Source of the DNA: Pseudarthrobacter sp. NamE2
GTDB lineage: Bacteria > Actinomycetota > Actinomycetes > Actinomycetales > Micrococcaceae
Direction of reading: 5' to 3'
DNA: 64,000 bases
Assembly: GCF_005796205.1 (NCBI RefSeq)
Contig: NZ_VAHN01000010.1
Location: 62,001-126,000, forward strand
Position 1 is the stretch's first letter, and each line of letters opens with the position of its first letter. The notes beneath the pieces are model-generated. The model was not told the origin of the DNA. It saw only the letters and a program-made list of their open reading frames with translations, and ran no database searches. The translations under genes were made by a program, and so were the position numbers. Below, piece by piece: positions 24,634 through 33,573 of this stretch.

Positions 24634-25740
24634 CTAGAGGCGCCTCCGCCGCGGGGCGCGGAAGCCGGCAGCTTCGGCATGGGCCGCCGATTCGAACCAG
24701 ACATCGGCGCGCGTCTGCCCGTAGTCCGGGTGTCCTTCCTCGTAGTACACCATCGCGCCCGCATCGCCCTTCACGCCGTAGTTGGCAGGGCCGCTGCCGT
24801 CCGCAGCCGGCGGGGCCGAGCCCTCGCCATACGGCTCCTGCGCGGCAAGATGGCTGGCAGGTTCCGGCGCCAGTCCACCCGCCCCCGATGCACCCCCTGC
24901 CCGGTCCTGCGCTGTATGGTCGGCGCCTTCCTCCACCAGTGCAGAGGACTGGGTGCGGTCGTGCAGTTCCGCGGCGGCAGCGCCGGCCGGAACTGCCTGG
25001 CCGCCGGCGGTGCCTGCGGAGGCGGCAGCCCCGGACGGTGAATCTTCCCCAACCGACGCCCCTGAAGCGGAGCGGCCGGCCACGGATGTTCCCTGAGCGG
25101 CAATGGGAGTGCCGTCGTCGTTCGCATCTTCCAGCGCTGCGGTCTCGGCGCCCGGCAGGGTAGGTGCGTGCGGCCCGGTGTACTCGGGATGGTGGGCCGG
25201 CCGGGTTTCGCCGCCCTGCGGTTGCTGTCCCGGTTCAGCCTTGGCCGCTGCTTCAGGCGCAACGGTTGTTGCCGGCGCGGGACTCGTTGTCCCGGCGGGT
25301 GCTCCGCCGCTCGCCTCGGACCACTGGGTTTCCCATTCGGCCTGGTCCTGCCGCCGGCGCTCGTCGCGTGAACCTTCCCCTGCCGTGTCCCTGGTGCCCC
25401 CGGCAGCCTGGCCGGCCGTCCCGGCCACTGCCGTGGCGCCTGAACCCTTCCGCTCCTGGGTGGAGGCGCCGGCAGGAGCGGAAGCCTGCGTCGGTTCCCC
25501 AGCCGTGGAGGGTGCCGACGGCTCCGCCGGGCGGCCAAAACCGGCGGCGCCGGCATTGCCCGCGGTTGCCGCTGCATCGGCAGAGGCAGCGGCGCCGCCC
25601 GAGGACAGCGCTCCGTCAGCGCGCGTTGCATCCGCAGGCTTCGTCTCCGGCCGCGCTCCCGAAGAACTGCTCCGGTTCAACAGCCACCAAATAATTCCTA
25701 CAACGACGATGATCAGAATGACCCAGAAAACTGTGTCCAC
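24634..25740 (-). CDS. Membrane-anchored low-complexity protein with a C-terminal sunset-like motif
   Basis: 368 residues. A single N-terminal membrane helix (VFWVILIIVVVGIIWWLL, residues about 4-21) is followed by about 290 residues of Ala/Gly/Ser/Pro/Thr/Glu-rich, probably disordered sequence. A short conserved-looking end follows: NYGVKGDAGAMVYYEEG, DYGQTRADVWFESAAHAEA and GFRAPRR. That tail resembles the small sunset domain found at the ends of other actinobacterial proteins. With no signal cleavage site, the bulk should be cytoplasmic or outside depending on topology. Function is unknown. It stands alone between tRNA-Lys and ilvD. Confidence 0.7.
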   Translation of the reverse strand: MDTVFWVILIIVVVGIIWWLLNRSSSSGARPETKPADATRADGALSSGGAAASADAAATAGNAGAAGFGRPAEPSAPSTAGEPTQASAPAGASTQERKGSGATAVAGTAGQAAGGTRDTAGEGSRDERRRQDQAEWETQWSEASGGAPAGTTSPAPATTVAPEAAAKAEPGQQPQGGETRPAHHPEYTGPHAPTLPGAETAALEDANDDGTPIAAQGTSVAGRSASGASVGEDSPSGAAASAGTAGGQAVPAGAAAAELHDRTQSSALVEEGADHTAQDRAGGASGAGGLAPEPASHLAAQEPYGEGSAPPAADGSGPANYGVKGDAGAMVYYEEGHPDYGQTRADVWFESAAHAEAAGFRAPRRRRL

Positions 25741-26001
25741 GGCAAACCCTTTCAGTCAGGATGGCAAGGCGTCCTGACCCCGACGCTACGTGGGGCGCCT
25801 TAAGCTGTCCAGACTTTGTCCCAAAGGGTGGACTAACCCGGCAGCGCGATTGGCGCGCGGCACGTTGCAGAGCCGCCGCCGGACGCGGCGTCTCAATATT
25901 CGAGATGAAAGTCCACTATGTGAAGAAAATATTCGCCGTTTTTGCCCGCATCCGGGCGCCAGCGGTCTTTCCCGCCCGCGCGGAGCAATAGACTTTCCCC
26001 T

Positions 26002-27720
26002 ATGAGCGACACCCAGATCGAAACCGAGAACAAGCCTGACATCAAACCCCGGAGCCGGGTCGTAACCGACGGTATCCACGCTGCGCCGGCGCGCGGCATG
26101 TTTCGGGCGGTCGGCATGGGGGACGACGACTTCGCGAAGCCCCAGGTTGGTGTCGCGAGCTCGTGGAATGAAATTACTCCCTGCAACCTGTCCCTGAACC
26201 GGCTGGCACAGGGCGCCAAGGAAGGCGTCCACGCCGGCGGCGGCTTTCCCATGCAGTTCGGCACCATTTCCGTCTCGGACGGCATCTCGATGGGCCACGA
26301 AGGCATGCACTTCTCCCTGGTTTCCCGCGAAGTCATCGCCGACTCCGTTGAAACCGTGATGCAGGCCGAGCGCATCGACGGTTCCGTGCTGCTGGCCGGC
26401 TGTGACAAGTCCCTTCCGGGCATGCTCATGGCCGCCGCCCGCCTGGACCTGTCCAGCGTCTTCCTCTACGCCGGTTCCATCATGCCCGGCTGGGTCAAGC
26501 TCGAGGACGGCTCCGAAAAGGAAGTCACCCTCATCGACGCTTTCGAGGCCGTCGGCGCCTGCGCCGCGGGCAAGATGAGCATGGAGGACCTCACTCGCAT
26601 TGAAAAGGCCATCTGCCCCGGCGAAGGTGCGTGCGGCGGTATGTACACCGCCAACACCATGGCCTGCATCGGTGAAGCCCTCGGCATGTCCCTGCCCGGT
26701 TCCGCGGCCCCGCCCTCGGCAGACCGCCGTCGTGATGAATTTGCCCGCAAGTCCGGCGAAGCGGTGGTCAACCTGCTCCGCCTGGGCATCACCGCGCGCG
26801 ACATCATGACCAAGAAGGCCTTCGAGAACGCCATCGCCGTCACCATGGCCTTCGGCGGCTCCACGAACGCGGTCCTGCACCTGCTGGCCATTGCCCGTGA
26901 GGCCGAGGTTGAACTCACCCTGGACGACTTCAACCGCATTGGCGACAAGATCCCTCACCTCGGCGACCTGAAGCCCTTCGGCCGCTACGTCATGACCGAC
27001 GTCGACAAGATCGGCGGCGTGCCCGTCATCATGAAGGCGCTGCTCGACGCCGGCCTGCTGCACGGCGACTGCCTCACCGTTACCGGCAAGACCGTTGCCG
27101 AGAACCTCGCCGCGATCAACCCGCCTGATGTGGACGGCAAGATCCTGCGCGCGCTGGACAACCCCATCCACAAGACCGGCGGCATCACCATCCTGCACGG
27201 CTCGCTGGCCCCGGAAGGCGCCGTCGTCAAGAGCGCCGGCTTCGACGCCGACGTCTTCGAAGGCACCGCCCGCGTGTTCGAACGCGAACAGGGTGCGCTG
27301 GACGCGCTGGACAACGGGCAGATCCAGAAGGGCGACGTCGTCGTCATCCGCTACGAAGGCCCCAAGGGCGGCCCGGGCATGCGCGAAATGCTCGCAATCA
27401 CCGGCGCCATCAAGGGCGCGGGCCTGGGCAAGGACGTCCTGCTCCTCACCGACGGCCGGTTCTCCGGCGGCACCACCGGCCTGTGCATCGGGCACGTTGC
27501 CCCGGAAGCGGTGGACGGCGGCCCTATCGCCTTTGTGAAGGACGGCGACCGGATCCGCGTGGACATCGCCGCCCGCAGCTTCGACCTGCTGGTGGACGAA
27601 GCAGAGCTCGAAGCCCGCAAGGTGGGCTGGCAGCCCCTGCCGGCGCGGTACACCAAGGGTGTCCTGGCCAAGTACGCCAAGCTGGTGCACAGCGCCAGCA
27701 CCGGCGCCTATTGCGGCTAG
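26002..27720 (+). CDS. ilvD: Dihydroxy-acid dehydratase IlvD
   Basis: Dehydrates dihydroxy acids to 2-keto acids, the third shared step of valine/isoleucine synthesis, using an Fe-S cluster. It has 572 residues. Landmarks are [74 protein letters not shown] and [18 protein letters not shown]. The ATG at 26002 has no ribosome site, but TAGACT lies seven bases upstream, so translation is probably leaderless. An alternative start 20 codons earlier is poorly supported. The ilvBNC operon follows 385 bases downstream with its own promoter. Confidence 0.96.
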   Translation: MSDTQIETENKPDIKPRSRVVTDGIHAAPARGMFRAVGMGDDDFAKPQVGVASSWNEITPCNLSLNRLAQGAKEGVHAGGGFPMQFGTISVSDGISMGHEGMHFSLVSREVIADSVETVMQAERIDGSVLLAGCDKSLPGMLMAAARLDLSSVFLYAGSIMPGWVKLEDGSEKEVTLIDAFEAVGACAAGKMSMEDLTRIEKAICPGEGACGGMYTANTMACIGEALGMSLPGSAAPPSADRRRDEFARKSGEAVVNLLRLGITARDIMTKKAFENAIAVTMAFGGSTNAVLHLLAIAREAEVELTLDDFNRIGDKIPHLGDLKPFGRYVMTDVDKIGGVPVIMKALLDAGLLHGDCLTVTGKTVAENLAAINPPDVDGKILRALDNPIHKTGGITILHGSLAPEGAVVKSAGFDADVFEGTARVFEREQGALDALDNGQIQKGDVVVIRYEGPKGGPGMREMLAITGAIKGAGLGKDVLLLTDGRFSGGTTGLCIGHVAPEAVDGGPIAFVKDGDRIRVDIAARSFDLLVDEAELEARKVGWQPLPARYTKGVLAKYAKLVHSASTGAYCG

Positions 27721-27777
27721 GGCAGGCGTCGCCGGGCTAAACCACCGGGATGGTTGAGCAGGGCGGGCCCGGGCGAT

Positions 27778-27841
27778 CCAACTGGGTAGCGCCAACTGTC
27801 GTAATGGACGTCCAAGACGACAGTCAGTGCTACCCAGTTGG
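27778..27841. repeat. 64-nt nested palindrome downstream of ilvD
   Basis: Three concentric inverted repeats: outer 13-bp arms CCAACTGGGTAGC/GCTACCCAGTTGG, middle 8-bp arms ACTGTCGT/ACGACAGT, and central palindrome TGGACGTCCA. There is no T-run, so a simple terminator is unlikely on its own. The form is that of a REP- or MITE-like element, although only one copy was noticed in this window. Confidence 0.75.
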
Positions 27842-27857
27842 GAAGACGCGCCAAAAG

Positions 27858-27875
27858 GTGGACAATGTTGTCCAC
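27858..27875. promoter_or_regulatory. Palindrome upstream of the ilvBNC promoter
   Basis: GTGGACAA and TTGTCCAC are exact reverse complements around TG. The site lies 24 bases before the -35 hexamer, a typical place for an activator or an upstream operator. The binding protein is unknown. Confidence 0.5.
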
Positions 27876-27899
27876 ATGGTGAGATTGGTGGAGGCCTCG

Positions 27900-27928
27900 T
27901 TGACACCCATCCCACCAGAGGGAAAACT
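27900..27928 (+). promoter_or_regulatory. Candidate ilvBNC promoter
   Basis: A perfect -35 TTGACA (27900-27905), a 17-base spacer and a weak -10 AAAACT (27923-27928). Initiation about seven bases later would fall on the first base of the leader-peptide ATG. Confidence 0.55.
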
Positions 27929-27934
27929 GAACGC

Positions 27935-27991
27935 ATGACTTTCGTTACCGTCGGCACCGTCGTCGTCCTTACCAAGCGCGTGGCATATTAG
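27935..27991 (+). CDS. Leader peptide of the ilvBNC attenuator
   Basis: An 18-codon reading frame encoding MTFVTVGTVVVLTKRVAY. Six valines and one leucine, with three Val codons followed by Leu in the middle, are what is expected of a branched-chain amino-acid leader peptide. It is followed by alternative RNA pairings and a terminator hairpin before ilvB. When charged valyl- or leucyl-tRNA is scarce, ribosome stalling on the Val-Val-Val-Leu run should prevent termination. Corynebacterium ilvBNC is controlled in this manner. The predicted transcript start coincides with the ATG, so the leader may be translated without a ribosome site. Confidence 0.8.
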   Translation: MTFVTVGTVVVLTKRVAY

Positions 27992-28019
27992 CCTCCACTG
28001 GTAACGAACCGTCACGCGC
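27941..28019 (+). promoter_or_regulatory. Mutually exclusive pairing segments of the ilvBNC leader RNA
   Basis: TTCGTTACC (27941-27949, inside the leader peptide) is complementary to GGTAACGAA (28000-28008). GCGCGTGGC (27976-27984) can pair with GTCACGCGC (28011-28019) with one G-U. The two helices interleave and cannot form together as a simple nested fold, so ribosome position could choose between them. Confidence 0.6.
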
Positions 28020-28058
28020 AAACCCCTCAAAGAGCCGCCAAGGCTGAGGGGTTTTTTT
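28020..28058 (+). terminator. Attenuator terminator before ilvB
   Basis: 10-bp arms AAACCCCTCA (28020-28029) and TGAGGGGTTT (28045-28054), followed by a run of seven T (28052-28058). It lies between the leader peptide stop and ilvB. Confidence 0.88.
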
Positions 28059-28105
28059 ATTTCCCGCTGTTTCCAAACCACAGATGATCCACAAGGAAGA
28101 GTCCG

Positions 28106-30013
28106 ATGAGCAAAGGATCGCCGATCAGCCCCTCGCTGTTGGCTACCAAGTCCGCTGGAGCCGCCAAGGCTCCGGAACGCGCCGACCGTACGGCTGACCA
28201 TGCCGCCGTCGTCGCCGACCTTGCTGCCGTCTCTCCTGTCCTTGGGCCGAACACCGTTGTACCCCCAACGGTGATGACCGGCTCGCAAGCTATTGTCCGC
28301 TCGCTCGAAGAACTCGGCGTCGACGATATTTTCGGTTTGCCTGGTGGCGCGATCCTGCCCACCTACGACCCCTTGATGGCCTCCACCATGAATCACGTGC
28401 TGGTCCGTCACGAACAGGGAGCCGGCCACGCCGCGCAAGGCTACGCCATGGTAACCGGACGGGTCGGCGTGTGCATCGCCACCTCCGGACCCGGTGCCAC
28501 CAACCTCGTTACCGCCATCATGGATGCGCACATGGACTCCGTGCCGCTGGTGGCCATCACCGGCCAGGTGTCCAGCGGCGTGATCGGCACCGACGCCTTC
28601 CAGGAAGCCGACATCGTGGGCATCACCATGCCCATCACCAAGCATTCATTCCTGGTCACGGACCCCAACGACATTCCGCATGTCATGGCCGAGGCTTTCC
28701 ACCTGGCCTCCACCGGCCGTCCCGGTCCCGTCCTCGTGGACGTGGCCAAGGACGCCCAGGTGGGACAGATGACCTTTTCCTGGCCGCCGAAAATCGACCT
28801 GCCCGGCTACCGACCCGTCACCCGCGGGCACAACAAGCAGGTCCGCGAGGCCGCCAAGCTGATCGCCGCGTCGACCAAGCCTGTCCTGTACGTGGGCGGC
28901 GGTGTGGTCAAGGCCCACGCCAGCGCCGAACTGCTGGCCCTTGCGGAGGCCACCGGCGCCCCCGTGGTCACCACCCTGATGGCCAAGGGCGTTTTCCCCG
29001 ATTCGCACCCGCAGCACGTGGGCATGCCCGGCATGCACGGCAGCGTCTCCGCCGTCACCGCCCTTCAGCAGGCCGACCTCCTCATCACCCTGGGTGCACG
29101 GTTCGACGACCGTGTCACCGGCGTGCTCAAGACCTTCGCCCCGAACGCCAAGGTCATCCATGCCGACATCGACCCCGCGGAAATCTCCAAGAACCGCACC
29201 GCCGACGTGCCCATCGTCGGATCGGTCAAGGAGATCATCCCGGAGCTGACCGACGCCGTACGTGCGCAGTTCGATGCCTCCGGCACTCCGGACCTCACCA
29301 CGTGGTGGGCGTTCCTGAACAACCTCAAGGAAACCTACCCGCTTGGCTGGACGGAACCGGACGACGGACTCACCGCACCGCAGAAGGTCATCGAGCGCAT
29401 CGGCGCCCTCACCGGCCCCGAAGGCGTGTACGTGGCCGGCGTCGGCCAGCACCAGATGTGGGCCGCGCAGTTCATCAAGTACGAACGCCCGCGTGCCTGG
29501 CTGAACTCGGGCGGCGCCGGAACCATGGGTTATGCCGTTCCAGCGGCAATGGGCGCCAAGGTGGGGGAGCCGGACCGCGTGGTCTGGGCCATCGACGGTG
29601 ACGGCTGCTTCCAGATGACCAACCAGGAACTTGCCACCTGCGCCATCAACAACATCCCCATCAAGGTTGCTGTCATCAACAACTCCTCCCTGGGAATGGT
29701 GCGACAGTGGCAGACCCTCTTCTACGAGGGCCGCTACTCCAACACGGACCTCAACACCGGCCATGACACCGTCCGCATCCCGGACTTCGTCAAGCTGGGG
29801 GAGGCCTACGGCTGCGCCTCGTTCCGGTGTGAACGCGATGAGGACATCGACGCCACCATCCAGAAGGCACTCGAGATCAACGACCGCCCCGTGGTCATCG
29901 ACTTCGTGGTGAGCCCCAACTCCATGGTGTGGCCGATGGTGCCCGCCGGCGTGAGCAATGACCAGATCCAGGTTGCCCGCAACATGACCCCGGAATGGGA
30001 AGAAGAGGACTGA
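28106..30013 (+). CDS. ilvB: Acetolactate synthase large (catalytic) subunit
   Basis: A TPP/FAD enzyme joining two pyruvates, or pyruvate and 2-ketobutyrate, as the first common step to valine, leucine and isoleucine. It has 635 residues with a 50-residue N-terminal extension. The catalytic glutamate region is [14 protein letters not shown]. Other blocks are [14 protein letters not shown] and [14 protein letters not shown], and the TPP motif is [27 protein letters not shown] precedes the ATG. It is preceded by the attenuator, and ilvN starts two bases after its stop. Confidence 0.97.
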   Translation: MSKGSPISPSLLATKSAGAAKAPERADRTADHAAVVADLAAVSPVLGPNTVVPPTVMTGSQAIVRSLEELGVDDIFGLPGGAILPTYDPLMASTMNHVLVRHEQGAGHAAQGYAMVTGRVGVCIATSGPGATNLVTAIMDAHMDSVPLVAITGQVSSGVIGTDAFQEADIVGITMPITKHSFLVTDPNDIPHVMAEAFHLASTGRPGPVLVDVAKDAQVGQMTFSWPPKIDLPGYRPVTRGHNKQVREAAKLIAASTKPVLYVGGGVVKAHASAELLALAEATGAPVVTTLMAKGVFPDSHPQHVGMPGMHGSVSAVTALQQADLLITLGARFDDRVTGVLKTFAPNAKVIHADIDPAEISKNRTADVPIVGSVKEIIPELTDAVRAQFDASGTPDLTTWWAFLNNLKETYPLGWTEPDDGLTAPQKVIERIGALTGPEGVYVAGVGQHQMWAAQFIKYERPRAWLNSGGAGTMGYAVPAAMGAKVGEPDRVVWAIDGDGCFQMTNQELATCAINNIPIKVAVINNSSLGMVRQWQTLFYEGRYSNTDLNTGHDTVRIPDFVKLGEAYGCASFRCERDEDIDATIQKALEINDRPVVIDFVVSPNSMVWPMVPAGVSNDQIQVARNMTPEWEEED

Positions 30014-30015
30014 CC

Positions 30016-31637
<1,622 letters not shown>

Positions 31638-31673
31638 TTGCTGCCGGGGACGTACCCCTTCAATGCCCAGGTG

Positions 31674-31713
31674 AGGCCGGGCTCACTCTTAACAATGTGA
31701 GCCCGGCCTTTCC
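31674..31713 (+). terminator. Terminator of the ilvBNC operon
   Basis: 13-bp perfect arms (31674-31686/31697-31709) with a 10-base loop, followed by TTTCC. Confidence 0.85.
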
Positions 31714-31720
31714 GTCGGCC

Positions 31721-31726
31721 TAGACT
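31721..31726 (+). promoter_or_regulatory. serA: Candidate serA -10 element
   Basis: TAGACT lies just after the ilvC terminator and 38 bases before the serA GTG. No clear -35 was seen. A start of transcription near 31733 leaves room for the AGAGGA ribosome site. Confidence 0.4.
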
Positions 31727-31764
31727 TGTTTCCATCCCCAGGACTGCAACGCAGAGGATCAGCC

Positions 31765-33354
31765 GTGTCAAAACCCGTAGTACTGCTCGCCGAAGAACTT
31801 TCCCCCGCCACCGTCGAGGCCCTTGGCCCGGACTTTGAAATCCGACAGACCGACGGCGCGGACCGGTCCCAGCTGCTCACGGCGATCAGCGACGTTGACG
31901 CCATCCTGGTCCGCTCCGCAACCCAGGTGGACGCCGAGGCCATCGCCGCCGCGAAGAACCTCAAGGTCATCGCCCGCGCCGGCGTGGGACTGGACAACGT
32001 GGACATCAAGGCCGCCACCCAGGCCGGCGTCATGGTTGTCAACGCGCCCACCTCCAACATCGTCTCCGCCGCGGAACTCACCGTGGGCCACATCCTCAGC
32101 CTTGCCCGCCACATCCCGCAGGCCAGCGCCGCCCTCAAGGACGGCGAATGGAAGCGCTCCAAGTACACGGGCATTGAACTGTTCGAAAAGAAGATCGGCA
32201 TCATCGGCCTGGGCCGGATCGGTGCCCTGGTGGCAGCCCGCCTGAAGGGCTTCGACACCAAAATCCTTGCCTACGATCCCTACATCACCTCCGCCCGCGC
32301 CGCGCAGCTCGGCGTTCAGCTGGTCACCCTGGACGAGCTCCTGGCCCAGTCCGACTTCATCACGATCCACATGCCCAAAACCCCTGAAACCGTGGGCATG
32401 CTGGGCGCCGACGCCTTCAAGAAGATGAAGAACACCGCCTACGTTGTCAACGTTGCCCGCGGCGGCCTGGTGGACGAGGACGCGCTCTTCACGGCCCTGC
32501 AGGACGGCGAGATTGCCGGTGCCGGCGTGGACGTCTTCGCCAAGGAGCCCAGCACCGACCTTCCGTTCTTCAAGCTGGACAACGTGGTCGTGACGCCCCA
32601 CCTGGGTGCCTCCACGGACGAAGCCCAGGAAAAAGCAGGCGTCTCCGTGGCCAAGTCCGTCCGTCTGGCCCTCGCCGGCGAGCTGGTTCCGGATGCCGTC
32701 AACGTGGCCGGTGGCGTCATCGCCCCCGACGTCCGCCCGGGCATCCCGCTGATCGAGAAGCTGGGCCGCATCTTTACCGCCCTGACCCACGATTCGCTGA
32801 CCCAGTTCGACGTCGAGGTGGCCGGCGAAATCTCCTCGCTCGACGTCAAGGTCCTGGAACTCGCAGCGCTGAAGGGCATTTTCGCCGATGTGGTGACCGA
32901 GCAGGTCTCGTACGTCAACGCACCGGTGATCGCTGAACAGCGCGGCATCAACGTCCGCTTGATCACCACCCCGGAAACCGAGTCGTACCGCAACGTCCTG
33001 ACCCTGCGCGGCGCCCTCAGCGACGGCAGCCAGATCTCCGTGGCCGGCACCCTGACCGGCCCCAAGCAGATCCAGAAGCTGGTGGGCATCAACGGCTTCG
33101 AGGTCGAGATCCCCATCAGCGAGCACGTCGTGGTGGTCGGCTACACCGACCGTCCTGGTGTCATCGGCACCATCGGCCACATTCTGGGCATGAACAACAT
33201 CAACATTGCGGGCATGCAGGTGGCCCGCCACGACCAGGGCGGCCAGGTGCTCGCGCTGCTTACCGTGGACAGCTCCGTGCCCCAGCAGGTCCTGGACGCC
33301 ATCAAGGCAGGCATCGGTGCCGAGATGGTCCGCGAAGTGGACCTGGAGGACTAG
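31765..33354 (+). CDS. serA: D-3-phosphoglycerate dehydrogenase
   Basis: First step of serine synthesis, oxidising 3-phosphoglycerate with NAD+. It has 529 residues, the long actinobacterial type. The order is substrate/NAD dehydrogenase core (GLGRIGALVAARLKGFD around residue 150, NVARGGLVDEDALF, TPHLGASTDEAQ), an intervening ASB-like domain (about 310-450), and a C-terminal ACT domain (VVVVGYTDRPGVIGTIGHIL). The GTG at 31765 follows AGAGGATCAGCC. It lies alone between ilvC and the ABC exporter. Confidence 0.97.
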   Translation: MSKPVVLLAEELSPATVEALGPDFEIRQTDGADRSQLLTAISDVDAILVRSATQVDAEAIAAAKNLKVIARAGVGLDNVDIKAATQAGVMVVNAPTSNIVSAAELTVGHILSLARHIPQASAALKDGEWKRSKYTGIELFEKKIGIIGLGRIGALVAARLKGFDTKILAYDPYITSARAAQLGVQLVTLDELLAQSDFITIHMPKTPETVGMLGADAFKKMKNTAYVVNVARGGLVDEDALFTALQDGEIAGAGVDVFAKEPSTDLPFFKLDNVVVTPHLGASTDEAQEKAGVSVAKSVRLALAGELVPDAVNVAGGVIAPDVRPGIPLIEKLGRIFTALTHDSLTQFDVEVAGEISSLDVKVLELAALKGIFADVVTEQVSYVNAPVIAEQRGINVRLITTPETESYRNVLTLRGALSDGSQISVAGTLTGPKQIQKLVGINGFEVEIPISEHVVVVGYTDRPGVIGTIGHILGMNNINIAGMQVARHDQGGQVLALLTVDSSVPQQVLDAIKAGIGAEMVREVDLED

Positions 33355-33573
33355 CCTCCCGGGTTCCAGGGAAACGCCGTACCCGCGGCTGCCGCCCGGC
33401 GTGTCCCGGCGGCAGCCGCAGATGGTTGGCCGGTCTGCTTACAATGGCTTGGTCCTGTTTCAGGACCGGGCCGGCAGGCCGGCCAATATTTTTTGCACAT
33501 CCGTCCGTAGTCGTCCATGCCCGCCGCGAACGGACACGTTTGTGCGCACGCAATCCAGGTTTCAGGGAGTTCC

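Noticed and set aside
25786..27975. Minus-strand open frame of 729 codons opposite ilvD
   Set aside because: His/Gln/Asp/Gly-rich nonsense composition typical of antisense shadows; ilvD is unmistakable on the plus strand.
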